NCBI GenBank assembly: GCA_965153355.1
Contig: OZ231127.1
Coordinates: 35,154,001 to 35,218,000 of the forward strand
Direction of reading: 5' to 3'
Source of the DNA: Flaccisagitta enflata
Taxonomy: Eukaryota; Chaetognatha; Sagittoidea; Aphragmophora
DNA length: 64,000 nucleotides
A program made the position numbers and the translations under genes. Below, one piece after another: positions 45,779-58,194 of this stretch (within the stretch, counting starts at the first letter, position 1; the number at the start of each line of letters is the position of its first letter). A model generated the notes under the pieces. It was not told the origin of the DNA. It saw only the letters and a program-made list of their open reading frames with translations, and ran no database searches.

Positions 45779-46012
45779 TGTAGAGTTTTGAGGACCTCAT
45801 TAGGAGACTAAGGCCCCTAATTCTAGGTCTGAGATGACTGATTTGAGGTCTTAGAGGCCCTATTTGAAGCCAAAGGAGTGATTAAAGCTTGGGGAGGACA
45901 AATTTAGCGTTTGAGAAGCTTGATCTTGGATCAGAAAAGTCTGATTTAGGGTCAGTGAGGCCTGATTTGAAGCTGGAAAGGTCTGATTTGGTTTCAGAGA
46001 AGAAGATGGAGA
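45779..46012. repeat. HE-core-type minisatellite
   Basis: Degenerate GAGGCCTGATTTGAAGC-like units. Confidence 0.65.
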
Positions 46013-46234
46013 CCAGTTAAAATTGTGCTGTGTAAAATCAGAAACCTAGACCACAAAAGGCAACGACACAAGTATTATTACTGTAATATGATTATGAAAT
46101 CGACCCACAATACCCATTTTTCCATACAAGAAGGAAAACAAGGGAGGCAAAACTCGGTTTTTAACTCGTCCATCCATGCGTGAAAAACTAATCCTTCTCG
46201 CGGGAGATGAGAGGAAAGCAACTTCTGAGAGAAA

Positions 46235-46236
46235 CA

Positions 46237-46287
<51 letters not shown>
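46235..46287. repeat. (GA)n microsatellite
   Basis: About 25 units. Confidence 0.95.
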
Positions 46288-46290
<3 letters not shown>

Positions 46291-46756
46291 AGAAAAAATC
46301 ACAAAATGTCCAGAAAGTCCGGCCAGCGCAATGTTTCAAGTACAAAATGGTTTATCCACCAACCGCTTCAAAGAATCCGCAGCAAATAACAAGCCATGGT
46401 CTCTCCCCATTGTTTGTGGTGGCATCTTTGAGCAACTTATTTCATCGCCGCCTCTTACCAAGACAAAAAAGCAAAGGACTGATTTTTTTTTTCCTTTACT
46501 GGGTGAGTTGATTATCCATTCCATTTTTTCTTGTCTGTTTGGTCTAAAATACACCTATCATCATCAGTATCATTGCGTATACAAAATCAATCTTTGTAAT
46601 AATGTGAAGCAAAGGTTTACATCCGACTTTCTAAGTCCGTCATTAAACATCTTGTCATGTCCGTCCGTCAGTCGGCGCGTCGGCTGATTACGTTCAATTT
46701 TAATTAGCCACCGTTTGTACCCATTTTCATTCATTTTGGCATTGATTTATTGACTA

Positions 46757-46881
46757 TTTCATTCATTCATTCATTCATTCATTCATTCATTCATTCATTC
46801 ATTCATTCATTCATTCATTCATTTATTCATTCATTCATTCATTCATTCATTCATTCATTCATTCATTCATTCATTCATTCG
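46757..46881. repeat. (ATTC)n microsatellite
   Basis: About 31 units with one change (ATTT). Confidence 0.95.
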
Positions 46882-47276
46882 TTTAAATATTCGTTGTCAT
46901 CTGTAAGGGCGAACATAAAGGGGCCTGTTTCGAAATTTTCTCACGCCTGAAAAAGAGCCGATCAATTATTCCTCGGGAGAAATTACTTTACGCCTTCTTT
47001 TCTTTGTTCATGTGATACAATTCTTCACTCGGTCCATACACGGAAGCATGGTTGCAGTGGAGCAAGATGCTTTGGGCCTTCAGCGGCGATTCCAAGTTCA
47101 ACAGCTTTTTCAGTCCAACAACACAAATACTTTTTTGTTGTTTTCCATTCAAATTTCAAGTTTAAATACTAGTCATTAAATTCTTTAATATGGCAAGTAG
47201 GATGCGAAGATAAGGTTACATATTACGTATAATGTACATCTCCATGTTCTTTTGTATTCTTACCCCAACTTCAACT

Positions 47277-47434
47277 TTATATCCCCCTTGAAATGTATCC
47301 GACGGGCTCCTCAGTCCGACACAGGGCCTCCTCAGAGCTTCTTTTTGAAAAGCCTTCTTCTACATCCACGCGCGGAAGCACAAAGGCTCTTTTGAACTGT
47401 CGGATTCGTGACCCATTTGTCTCTGTTGTTAAGC
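47277..47434 (-). CDS. Possible terminal exon, unknown protein
   Basis: A strong 3' splice site on the minus strand (CACGCTTTTATTTCAG, ending 47435) opens a frame reading LTTETNGSRIRQFKRAFVLP, later VDVEEGFSKRSSEEALCRT, stopping at TAA (47277-47279). Codon choice is mixed and hydrophilic, as in real exons. ATTAAA follows about 110 bp downstream on the same strand. No family is recognised and no upstream exon is identified, so chance is possible. Confidence 0.25.
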
Positions 47435-47519
47435 CTGAAATAAAAGCGTGAGCGATATTTTGAAGATGATATTGTATCAGTTCAGATGAAGTAAACGAAA
47501 AATCCAACATTCAACCTTC

Positions 47520-48080
47520 CTTACATAGCTCCCTCAATGATTCCGACACCATATCTCCTCACATAAACACACTCCCAAGAGCTGCCTTTTCATGATATAA
47601 CTAAAAGAATTCCTCCCTTCCCTAACTCTCATCACGGTCCAAGACGTTCCCTTGTTTTTGGTAAGCATCTAAACAAGCACCACGTCTCTCCCGTGGCGAG
47701 ACACGAAACCGAAACTCGTCCCAATTTAGCGTACCATCTCTGGGTATTGGCCGCAATGGGAGAATCCTCTATATCAGATCGACCTCTAGCCTTCCTCCTT
47801 TTACTCTCTCATCCAATAAGAACGACATCTGGGTGATTCATCTTCGAGCACAGAGAACGACTCACAACGGGTCATGGTTGTTTGAATTGAAACCGACCAC
47901 CCCGATTCCTATAAATACGTATTAACTATACTTTCAATCAATGACAGAGTTACAGAAGTTACGCATTACGTTATCTCAAATTGAGGACCCCCTGAAAAGC
48001 GAATCATGACTTGAACTGACGCTGTTGACTGTTGTGTGCACTAACTAGGTACTGCATTTTATGTATCCTTTATGCTTTTT
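47520..48080. other. Unique DNA, no repeats
   Basis: One of the few repeat-free stretches; no gene assigned. Confidence 0.35.
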
Positions 48081-48202
48081 AGGTGCGACAAAGCACCTCT
48101 ATAACTGGATCTGTCCGTTGGTCTGTCTGTCGGTCGGTCGGTCTGTAACGCATTCGTTCGACGATCAACACGTCGCACCTTATTGGCCTACTTGGCCTTG
48201 TT
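48081..48202 (+). mobile_element. HE element, AGGTGCGAC subfamily, 122 bp
   Basis: AGGTGCGACAAAGCACCT, distal GTCGCACCT (9/9), GGCCTACTTGGCC, TTGTTT. Same length as 16269-16390 and only slightly different in sequence. Confidence 0.85.
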
Positions 48203-48526
48203 TCTGTAATCGAGCAAAAGGGGGAAAAGAATCTCCACTCTTCTATTCACTGCAATGATGTGATCCAATCTGCTCACTTGCGTACCATGGTACATTGCCG
48301 GTACTTTCTACCACCACCACATCACAGACCACACCACAATACACACCCATCACCCTATTCTATCCCTCATGGGAGGAAGAATAACTAATGGGAAAATGGT
48401 AGTCGGTAAAGAGTGAACGAAAATATAAGGAAGGGAGGTCCGACCGTTACGAAGGCGGGATGGGGTGTTTTTAAGAAAAGGGCAGAGGGGAGGCCTGAAT
48501 GAGCTAGGCGAGGTTGGACGGACAGA

Positions 48527-48800
48527 AGAAAGGAAGGAAGAAAGAAAGGAAGTAAGGAAGGAAGGAAGGAAGGAAGGAAGGAAGGAAGGAAGGAAGGAAG
48601 GAAGGAAGGAGGAAGGAAAAAGAAGGAAGGAAGGAAGAAAGAAGAAGGAAGGAAGGAAGGAAGGAAAAAGAAGGGAAGGAAAGAAGGGAGGAAGGAAGAA
48701 GGGAAAGGAAGGAAGGGAGGAAGGAAGGAAGGAAGGAAGGAAGGAAGGAAGGAAGGAAGGAAGGAAGAAGGAGGGAGGAAGGAAAGAAGGAGGAAAATAT
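48527..48800. repeat. (GGAA)n purine array
   Basis: GGAA units with GAAGAA and GGGAAA variants. Confidence 0.95.
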
Positions 48801-48839
48801 GAGGAAGAAAATATGAAAGAAAAGACATCAAAAGTAGAG

Positions 48840-49852
48840 TAAGAAAAAAAGAAAGAAGGGAAAGAAACTTATGAAAGAAACGAGAGTAAACGGAACAAAT
48901 AAGTAGAGAGTTTTATCGAGCTGATCTTCTTTCGCCGATGAGGTTGGTATTAAAACTCGATATCGGTAAAAGATAATTTTGCCATTGTAAAACCAAGAAA
49001 GTTATGATTCCATTTGGCTCAACAGTCAATATTAACGATAAACGTTTAAAGGTTATAAGTTTTCAATACATGAGAAGTCTTCGCGTTATCATAAGACACT
49101 TATTCTTAAACAAAGGTATGAAGGTATGAAGTATGAAAAGGTATGAAGTTGAAATGCAAGTATGTAAAGGTATGAAGTTGAAATGCACATACACATGAAC
49201 CCCAATCTGACAGACCCGCCACTTACGGAATTCAGCCTATAATGATATGCAAATTCATAGTCCCTTTAACTTGTTTCTTTTTATTATATCCTATTTTGGC
49301 TCTAACAGAATTCCGCTCATCATAGATATTATTCTTTAGTCCCTTGAAATCCATTAGAGCGGGATTCAACTGTGTCTAGTATCAACCCCAACATCCGCTT
49401 GGGAATACCATGCACATTGCGTAATAAGGCCCAACACAACCGACTGACGGGCAATGTCTTAGATGAGAGAAGCTTTTACACTTTGGTATCCGGTAACTGC
49501 AGTCATTAAAATGGGGAGGATGTAAGAAACTGCTTCTAAATTCCGGAAATGCCTAATTTTGGATAGCGAATGTAATGAACATGATGAACAAAGCGACAGA
49601 AAGAGAAGTGTATATGCAAATTAACAGCAACCAAGCTAAGAAAAAAAAGATCGTTCGCTCGAGATGTGGTAGCAAGGCACCCAGGTCAAAATGTCATGAA
49701 TTTTCGAGTAGAAAAAGCGGGGTCGAAGGTGTGGGTTGGAAGATGCATTAGATTTGTCAGTTGAAAAAAGTCAAACCAAAGCCAGAGAGATAGACCAGAA
49801 AGGTTGATAAATCGATTTGGTATCTTAGCGAGATAAGGAGTAACTTTTTTTT
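48840..49852. other. Non-coding DNA
   Basis: Short tandem AAGGTATGAAGT repeats at 49110-49185; otherwise nothing recognised. Confidence 0.4.
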
Positions 49853-49951
49853 AGTCGCGTGCTACGCGACTCTACAACCCGCTTGGTCGGATCGTCGGTC
49901 CGTCAGTCCGTCGGTCCGTCGCTCCGTCGCTCCGTCCATCACACTTTACTT

Positions 49952-49983
<32 letters not shown>

Positions 49984-50093
49984 TTTGTTTTTTGTTTTTG
50001 CGGCTTTTGCCTCACTGTTCTTGCCCAAATGATCTGGTGACCTCAATTACGGCCCCTGCCCACCCGCACGCGACTGGGGTAGCCGTGTATCCC
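49853..50093 (+). mobile_element. HE element, truncated at the very end
   Basis: AGTCGCGTGCTACGCGACT, GTCGGTCCGTC repeats, poly-T/(GTTT)n, distal GCACGCGACT (10/10), GTGTATCCC, then unrelated sequence instead of GGCCTTGTT. Confidence 0.75.
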
Positions 50094-50154
50094 AGGTTAT
50101 TCGCCGCGTGCCAATGTAGCGTTACAACACTTGTGTTGTTCAGAGTGTTGTAAC

Positions 50155-50271
50155 TGTTGGTATGCCTGCGTTACGTAACGATCTAAAAACGCCTTAGTGA
50201 CACACTTGGAGGTTTCATAAAGTGTGTTTTTTGGCGTTACGAAACGCAGGCATACCAACAGTTACGTAACG
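50155..50271. repeat. Inverted repeat with CGTTACGTAACG
   Basis: GTTGGTATGCCTGCGTTACG (50155) is inverted at about 50243-50262 (CGAAACGCAGGCATACCAAC). Both sides carry GTTACGTAACG. Confidence 0.7.
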
Positions 50272-50393
50272 TCTGTTAATTGGACTTATGAAACGGTCCT
50301 TGATGGAAGCTACATTTACATGCAGTCATTGCTAGATTTATCATTTGATTGACAATAGAAACACGCCATCATATCATACACGCCAATTGTAGC

Positions 50394-50676
50394 TGTGTCA
50401 ACACACCATTTTTTTGCTGTGTCAACACCTCTACTTTTGGTTGTCTCAACACGCCTATCTGTGGTCATCTTAAATTCTCTTGAGAATTGTGTCAATATGC
50501 CCATTTTTGGGAGTGTCAACACGCCCATTTTTGATAGTGTCAACACACCCATTTTTGCAAGTGTCAACACACCCATTTTTGCAAGTGTAGACACGCCCAT
50601 TTTTGTAAGTGTCAACACACCCATTTTTGTAAGTGTCAACACACCTATTTTTGTAAGTGTCAACACGCCCATTTTT
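50394..50676. repeat. 24-bp minisatellite (GTGTCAACACACCCATTTTT)
   Basis: Regular from 50490, unit ~24 bp ending GTAA or GCAA; the earlier units are irregular. Confidence 0.9.
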
Positions 50677-50819
50677 CTTCTTCTCCTCCATCCCCCCCCT
50701 CCTCTCCGCTTGGACTCAAATTCTAGGCTCGAAGCTGGGATTTTTGCCTGTAGGCAAGGATTTGAGTCTGAGAGAGGGGAGGGGGGAAGATGGACCGCGG
50801 AAGAAGAGGGTGAAGGAGA

Positions 50820-51345
50820 ATAATAAATGTATCTTCGTAACGAATTGTGCCATTGACCTCAACTTGGGCTCATTTAAAAGAAAAGACCCAGTTCTTTAAA
50901 ATGAGCCCAAATTGAGGTCTCTAGCTCAATTCGTTTAGGAACGAGAGTCTTTCAAAGTCAATGTTATTTTCAGAAAAATGGCTAATACCCTTACCTTTTT
51001 GAGAGCTTGTGTCTTCGTAACGAATTGAGCAATTGAACTCAACTTAGGCTCATTTTAAACAACTGCCCGAGCTCTTTAAAATGAGCCCAAGTTGAGGTCT
51101 CTTGCTCAATTCGTTTAGGAGCGAGAGTCTTTCAAAGACATTGTTTTTTTTTCTGAAAAATGGCAAATACCCTTACCACTTTGACAGCTTGTATCTTTTT
51201 AACGAATTAAGCAATTGAGCTCAACATGGGCTCATTTAAAAGAACAGATACAGCTCTTTAAATTGAGCCCAAGTTGAGGTCTGTAGATCAATCCATTTAG
51301 GATCGAGATTCTTCCGAAGTCATTATTAATTTCAGAAAGATGGCA
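50820..51345. repeat. ~182-bp satellite, three units
   Basis: Anchor CTTCGTAACGAATTG at 50833 and 51013, CTTTTTAACGAATT at 51195. Each unit holds an inverted pair CTCAACTTGGGCTCATTT / AAATGAGCCCAAGTTGAG. Confidence 0.85.
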
Positions 51346-51383
51346 AATATGTAAACGATCGAAAGAGATGCAATGAGACTTTT

Positions 51384-52230
51384 AGTTGTTTGCATGCAAC
51401 CTGCTCCGTCGGTCCCTAGGTCTGTTGGTCTGTCGGTCGGTGAAAATACTTTTGATTTTCCGCTAATCAAAAGAGTTTTGGATTTCATCAAGACCTTTTT
51501 GGGCAGCGGCCCTGAAGGGGACGAAGTCCTGTAGAACACAGGGGGACGTTCATTTGTCCTTTCGTTCATTTGTTCGTCCCCCCCTCACCAGGCCCCTCAG
51601 GCCTCAAATCTGGCCTCTGAGACCTCAAATCTGGCCTCTCAGGCCTGAAATCCAGCCTCTCAGGCCTCAAATCCAGCCTCTCAGGCCTCAAATCCGGCCT
51701 CTCAGGCCTCAAATCGAACCTCGCAGGCCTCGAACCTGGCCTCTCAGGCCTCAAATTAGGCTTCTCAGGCCTCAAATACAAATTTTCAGGCCTCAAACCT
51801 GGCCTCTCAGGCCTCGAACCTGGCCTCTCAGGCCTCAAATTAGGCCTCTCAGGCCTCAAATCAGGCCTCTCAGGCCTTAAATCAGCTATCTAAGCCTCAA
51901 TTTATTGCTCTCAGGCTTCAAATCAGTCGTCTGACCTTTAAGCCTTAATCCAGCCATCACAAGCATCAAGTCAGCCCTCTCAAGCTTCTGGTTGGCATTC
52001 TGAGGCCTTACATCAGTCGTCTTAGACCTCAGTTTAGGCTCTTGAAGGCCTTCAGTAAGCCCTCAATAGCTTCTCATCCACTTCTTCAGGCAGGACGAAC
52101 GAAAGTCCCCCTGTGTTCTACAGGACTTCGCCCCCTTTGGGGCCGCTGCCCTGCTTCCCCTCACTCTAATTCACAATCACTCAAAGCAGGGCAACGGGTA
52201 TCGCTGACCACGTATTGCCCTTGGGCGACC
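51384..52230 (+). mobile_element. HE element, foldback type, without a normal 3' end
   Basis: AGTTGTTTGCATGCAACCTG, GTCGGTCC repeats, foldback core 51501-52151, then AGCAGGGCAACGGGTATCGC. After 52230 a different, oppositely oriented fragment follows. Confidence 0.65.
51501..52151. repeat. Foldback arms (47 bp) around a 21-bp minisatellite
   Basis: Arms 51501-51547 and 52105-52151 match at 44 of 47 positions (GGGCAGCGGCCC..GTCCTGTAGAACACAGG). Inside are GGCCTCTCAGGCCTCAAAT-type units. Confidence 0.85.
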
Positions 52231-52239
52231 TGTTATTTC

Positions 52240-52379
52240 TGCACACGGGTGGGTAGGGGCGTCTAACCCCCTTCCACACCCAAACCCCAACCTCCACATA
52301 CAAATCTAGAGCGATCATCTTTCTACTTTTTGACTCAATCATTACGGACGGACTTACCGATGGACCAACGGACAAAATC
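52240..52379 (-). mobile_element. HE-related fragment
   Basis: GCACACGGGTGGGTAGGGGC, CAACCTCCACATAC, TTTGACTCAATCATTACGG; same internal block as 21700-21770. Confidence 0.45.
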
Positions 52380-52428
52380 TTTTTGTTGATAGTTCATGAC
52401 TTAAAATACTGTAAGGATATCAAAATTC

Positions 52429-52668
52429 AACAAGGTCGGACTCACGGCAATCCAATCGCAGGAGCAGTAATGCAACAAGTGACACGGGATCACAACATCG
52501 TTTCGGAGGGGTGGGCAGGGGCCTACAACTCCCAATCATACGATCCCCCCTCCACACATACACAAAGACAATCCCAAATGCAGCATCAGAAATGCGCGTT
52601 TCCGCTCTTTCAACTTGAGCCTGACAAATGAACTGATAGACCGATGGATGGACGGACAAAGCCTCTTA
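52429..52668 (-). mobile_element. HE element lacking its 5' hairpin arm
   Basis: AACAAGGTCGGACTCACGGC at the 3' end. The 5' side ends at GCCTCTTATAGAGTT, exactly where the hairpin should begin. Confidence 0.6.
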
Positions 52669-53106
52669 TAGAGTTCCAATTTTTTGCCTGTTTCACACTC
52701 TTAAATAGTATAGTATGCACTACTTGAGATGATTTAGGTTGACCGCGACCACAATGGTGACGTTTTAAGCATAGTAATCAGGCAATATTATCCATAGTCA
52801 GATTTGCAGCAAAAACGACTTGTGAAAGTTGAAACAACATTTCCCTTACAAAAGGAGGAAAGAATTCTCCGATTTAGAAAGGATGAAAGCCTTGCAAGTT
52901 TTCAGTGTTCATTAAAAAGCATATAGATAAGGCAATTTCAAAATAAAGACTTTTTGGTGAGGATAAAGAACTTTAAATGATGAAAATGAAGATATTTTTT
53001 GGACGCAGTAACTGCATTTTGGCGCGCGAAAATTGTTCCAGCCCTTTAGATGCGCCCTCTGTATTTTCTTTTTTTCTTTCTGCCGCTGAGCTTAATAAAA
53101 AAACTG
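52669..53106. other. Non-coding DNA
   Basis: No feature recognised. Confidence 0.35.
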
Positions 53107-53157
53107 TGTGTGTGCGTGTGCGTGTGCGTGTGCGTGTGCGTGTGCGTGTGTGTGTGA
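53107..53157. repeat. (GTGTGC)n microsatellite
   Basis: About seven GTGCGT/GCGTGT units. Confidence 0.9.
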
Positions 53158-53735
53158 TGGTCTTCCAGCTTTACAGGCTTCCCTCAGGTGTCTTGACATG
53201 TCGGTTGCGCTGAGTATTTTTCAACATACTGGGCAAGGTTTCTTCTTCCCTTATAGACCCTCGGTGGGGGTCGCTCATCTCCCTTTGTCATCTTTGTCAT
53301 CATCGCCTTTCCCATTGGAAAAAAAAAAAGAGAGGGAGCTCGATTTCATGCAAATAACCAGTCACCCAAGGGCAATATGAGTAGGACAACATTACATTGC
53401 AACCAAAAAACTAGAATAAGGACAAGAGCCTTAGGAGCTCTTACTGGGGTTTACTGCGCACCCTTCACCACTATCCTTAGAATTATCAAAATTCACCTCA
53501 GCCCCTACCACAGAGCTTTTAACAGATACAAATCCATCAACTTACTCTGAGCCAACCCCAAACTCTGAAATTTGTTGTAATCATAATCCAAATTACGCAA
53601 AACAAATTACCAAAGGATAAGTAAATCATCAAAAGATAATGTAGTTACCAAAGGCAATGTTGTGAAGAAACCATACCCTTAGAGGCAAGAATCGAGAGTC
53701 AACCAACTGGGACCGTGTCAGTGATACCCGTTGCC
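53158..53735. other. Non-coding DNA
   Basis: Nothing recognised. Confidence 0.35.
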
Positions 53736-54219
53736 CTGCTGTGTATGTTGGTGATTGTAGGTGATGGGTAGCAGGGCAGCTGCCCCAAAGGGGACGATGT
53801 CCTGTAGAACACAGGGGGACCATCGTTTGTATGTTCATCCATGTGTCAGTGGGATTTGAGCCTCAAGGCTGGGATTTGAGACTCGCAGCTGGGATTTGAG
53901 CCTCCAGGCTGGAATTTGAGCCTAAAGGCTAAAAATTTGAGCCTTGAGGCTGGGATTTGAGCTTTGAGGATGGGATTTGAGCCTTGGGGCTGGGATTTGA
54001 GCCTGGAGGCTGGGATTTGAGTCTCAAAGGGGGGACATACAAACGAACCAACCAACCAACCAATCAACCAATTTAGGAAAGTCCCCCTGTGTTCTACAGG
54101 ACATGGTCCCCTTCAGGGTCGCTGCCCCAAAAAAAGACGCCAACAGACAGACCGATGGATGGACCAATGGATGAACGAACAGACAGAGCCTCTTATAGAG
54201 ATGCGAGGACGCATCTAAC
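53736..54219 (-). mobile_element. HE element, AGATGCG subfamily with foldback core
   Basis: Minus strand AGATGCGTCCTCGCATCT, CTCTATAAGAGGCTCTGTC, GTCC repeats, then the foldback. It shows that the AGATGCG ends share the same core as the AGTCGCG ends. The 3' end is not found. Confidence 0.65.
53774..54127. repeat. Foldback arms (47 bp) around a ~20-bp minisatellite
   Basis: Arms 53774-53820 and 54081-54127. Between them are units of GGCTGGGATTTGAGCCT. Confidence 0.85.
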
Positions 54220-55095
54220 TAGTCATCCAAGGATCGCACATAGTCAACGGTACCCAATGCCCTGCTTGGAGTGATCAAGTGAAGTAGTGGAGTGGGAGTA
54301 GGACACAGGGGTGAATTTCGTGACGTCCTGAGGCGGATTTGAAGTTGGGATGGCAGGATTTAGTCAAAAGGAGCATATTTGAGATTTGGGGGGCAGGCTT
54401 GAAGCTTAGAGGACAAATCTGAGGCCTTAAGAGTTGATTTGAGGCCTGGAGGGCGGATTTGAGGTATTGAGGGCAGATATGAGGTCTGGAGAGCTGATTT
54501 GAGCTCTCGAGGGCTAGATTGAGGTCTGAAAGGGCTAATTTGATGGCTCAGGGGACCAAAATCAGGCTTGAGACTGCAGAATTGAGGCTCCGATGGCCAA
54601 GGGGGGGGGGGGACAGACGGAAGGACGGAAGGACAGACGGACATCTTGAAATTCCCCCCTGTTTCCTACAGGACATCTGCCCTTTGGGGCCGCTGCCCGA
54701 AAAGGGCAACCATGGGTAATAGTACCCATGCTCTGCCCTGCCTGAGTAAGTTGTGCTTGAAGTTGAGTGAGGGAGCAAGGCAGCGGCCCCAAAGGGATCG
54801 ATGACCTATGCTTTCACAAACAAGGGGAATTTTCTCCTTCTCCTTCCAGTGATTCAGATTTGGTCATTTTGATAAAGATTTGGGCCTCAAGACAGGTTTT
54901 GGGCCTTAAAGCTGGGATTTGGGCCTCAAAGTTGGGATTTGGGCCTAATGGCTAGGATTTGGGTTTTGAGGCTGGGGCTTGAGTCTCAAGGTAGGATTTT
55001 AAGCCTCAAGGCAGTAATTTGGGCCTCAAAGCTGAGACTTTGGCCTCGAGGCTGGGATTTTGGCCAAAAGGCCAAGATTTGGCCTTTGTCATGAA
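54220..55095. repeat. Two further HE-core minisatellite modules
   Basis: 54330-54600 (GGATTTGAGGTCTGGAGGGC-type) ends in the arm 54650-54699. 54779 starts a new arm (GGCAGCGGCCCCAAAGGG) followed by GGGATTTGGGCCTCAAAG units to 55090. No HE termini. Confidence 0.7.
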
Positions 55096-55194
55096 TCTGT
55101 TTGTCCATCCATCAGTTAGCTTGTTAGTTTATGAAGGTCAAGATAAAAGGCGTGAAAATGTGCCTTTTAGGTGCTGTGTTTGTGATTGAGTATG

Positions 55195-55228
55195 TGTGTA
55201 TGTGTGTGTTTGTGTTTGTGTTTGTGTT

Positions 55229-55293
<65 letters not shown>
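55195..55293. repeat. (GT)n / (GTTT)n microsatellite
   Basis: GTGTTT units then ~28 GT. Confidence 0.95.
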
Positions 55294-55295
<2 letters not shown>

Positions 55296-55379
55296 AGCGA
55301 GGGGCAATTGAGTCTTGTGCACGCGCAAATGAGTAAATTTTTCACCATCATATTGATCACACAGCCGTTACCCCCCTGT

Positions 55380-55485
<106 letters not shown>

Positions 55486-55650
55486 CGTCATTTATATACA
55501 CCGCATAGTCAGGTTTGTAAAAGGCAATGTACGCCGGCAGCTTTGATGAGATGCTCAGTATCTATGTTGGTCAGGACCTCAGGACCTTTGAAGCTACCTG
55601 AGTAAAGTTCTACTTGTATGCATCCGAGTATATCAGTCCCTAAGCGCGTA

Positions 55651-56275
55651 CAGTGCGGCGCATAAATAAGTAGCCTGTTCTTTCAAAAGTTAATTTTGTC
55701 AGTTCTGGCATTAAAAAACACTTAAAATCTGTGAGATTCTTAAAAATCTTCAAAAGTTCTACAAATTTAACCCAATTCCAGACTCATATCTCGATTTGCT
55801 AGGAATTTATACAAGTTCAAAGAGGAGAAGTAATTTAGAAGAATCTATCACTGAACAACCACGGGCAAAACACAAAATGGACTTAGTTTTTTTTTAAAAG
55901 ATCAAAAACAAATCATGATAAAGACTTCAAATCCATAAGCATTTTAAAGAGCTTCGAAAACTCTACAAATCTAGCCCAATCAGAGATTTGTAGCTTGATT
56001 CGTTTTCAAATGACATCAGTTTAAAGAAAACAACTCAGTTTTCTGATTGTCAAAAAGGAGCTAATTTTTTGTCCCTTTTTCCCAACATGGTTTTGATATG
56101 CTTCTATTCAAACTAACGTCACTTCTAAACAAAAAAAGCCACAAATTTGGGATTGGTCTCAAATTAAAGATAATTGAAAATCCTTTAATATCATCACCAA
56201 TAAATTTATCCTATCATTTCTAGAATAAGCAAAATAGTCTTTACAAAAGTGGCTACTTATTTATGCCCCTCACTG
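55651..56275. mobile_element. MITE, 625 bp, TA-flanked (Tc1/mariner type)
   Basis: Left CAGTGCGGCGCATAAATAAG, right inverse of CAGTGAGGGGCATAAATAAG, both continuing TAGCC, with TA at 55649-55650 and 56276-56277. The end sequence is typical of Tc1/mariner elements. Confidence 0.8.
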
Positions 56276-56306
56276 TATGTGTGAAAGAGCGAGCGAAGGA
56301 GCAATC

Positions 56307-56349
56307 GAGAGAGAGAGAGAGAGAGACAGAGAGACAGACAGACAGACAG

Positions 56350-56380
<31 letters not shown>

Positions 56381-56404
56381 CACACACACACACACACACA
56401 CACA
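56307..56404. repeat. (GA)n, (GACA)n and (CA)n microsatellite
   Basis: Three consecutive short arrays. Confidence 0.95.
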
Positions 56405-58194
56405 CTCGCAAAGGAATCAGCCAATAAAAAAAAACCGAATGAAAACAAAGATTCCATTCCTTCTTATATCACCTTTTTATGGGGGGGGGAGGGGGTTTCT
56501 GGTTCAGTAATGTTTGTTGTACCCAGCCTTAATTACTTATCCTAGCAATTTGATTTAAACGCATTTCGCATGTTTTCCCCTTGGATAGGCATAACTTATG
56601 AACTTGCAAAAAGGTCTTAGCGAATTAAACAAATGACCTCAACTTGGATTTATTCTAAAAAGATGTGTCTACCTTTTAATATGAGCTTAAGTAGCGGTCA
56701 TGTGCTCACATCGTTTAAGGCTAATGTCACAATCTCTTTTCGACGCGAGAACCCGACTTACCACCACATTATCAGTGTTACCGCAATGTCTATTGCATTG
56801 TGACAAGTTTTTATAGTTTGATGACCTACCTAACTACCTGGATTACCTTGCCAAACCATTTTTTGTGACCACCTCTACCCCTAGGGGACCTAAAAATAAG
56901 GTCAAAATGGCCACATTGGCATGTCCGGATTTTGTCCAGACAAGCAAATAACAAGCAAACCCTATCAAAAATAGATTATCTGATCATTTCTCAGCTTTTA
57001 ATCAGTTATCATCAATCCAATGTGATGTACAAAAAATTTCATCCTACTGCGCAAATGCTAAGTTGTTCAAATATCGTATTATCATCCAATTTTGATCCTT
57101 CTAACTTTTTCGACTTTTCATGGCAAAATGTGAGTATGCCGATTATCTTTTTTAAAAACACTATTGATTCTCAAAGCTAATCTCTTTTCAGGTTTCTTTC
57201 TAATAGAGTACTACTTGAAGGACATATGCTCCAAACTTCATGCCACTGTGACACCCCAATCCCGCGTAATGACACTTTTCTTCAAGCGCACACCTCCCCA
57301 GCTCTTCTTTCACGCTTATGTCACGCTTAAAGTCTGTCACTGCCACGCCATAGTGAAACTGATTATGGAAATTTGAACAACACGATGAGAAAGAGCATGA
57401 AATTTTGCCTCTACACTGAAAATTTCAGATCCTAACTCCCGGGCATTTAGCCATGATCAAATTTTCAATGTGATTGGTCGGTATATTGTTGCAGAATAAT
57501 CACGCTTCACGATGAATTTTCGTAGTTAATTCTTTGTTATCAGCGCATGTATGCACTCCCAGCAAAATGGTATTACAAAAAAATCATGAAATGCCCATAT
57601 CTTGGAAACCCTTTGAGAGAGACTAAAGGTTTTTTGCATGGATCAGTACTGTACTAAGACAATTACAAACAGAGCTTTTGGTACATCTCGGACACATCTA
57701 ACCAACCCAACCAGCCCAACCAGCCTACCACCCAAAAATTTAAAAAACGGCGTAACTTCTAAAGTATTTGTCCGATTTGGCTGAAATTTTGCACAGTGGT
57801 TCTTTCAGAGACTGCCCACATAAAATCATTGTTGAAGGAAGATTTAGTAAATTTTTTGCCATCTGGCCCGACCAGCCAAAAAAGCTGCTTATAGAGAATT
57901 TTCAAAAAAAATTGAAATCTCAATTTTTTTCAGCAGAATTGGGTCTGATTGAATTCTTGAACTGTGATTTAGTAAAACATTCACATTTTTTGGGTTTTGC
58001 TGGCTATAACAACTCAATTTTTGCTTATTTTCGATCATTATTTGTTGCATTTCAGCCTAATTTTCATGAAAATCGAGGATCAGTAACAAAATTCAGTTTT
58101 TAAACCATGTTCATATTGGCATAAGCTATCTGATTATGAATGTTTTTGTCAAATTTTCTTAATTTTGAAATTGACCTTTTTCGCTATCTCGCAA
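56405..58194. other. AT-rich non-coding DNA
   Basis: 56590-56740 is a decayed satellite unit (GAATTAAACAAATGACCTC). 57690-57780 (CCAACCAGCCCAACCAGCC) resembles the end of the 162-bp repeat. An open frame at 57768-58103 has no family. Confidence 0.4.

Noticed and set aside
57768-58103. 111-codon frame
   Set aside because: Lies in dispersed AT-rich repeat-like sequence next to satellite units; no family resemblance.
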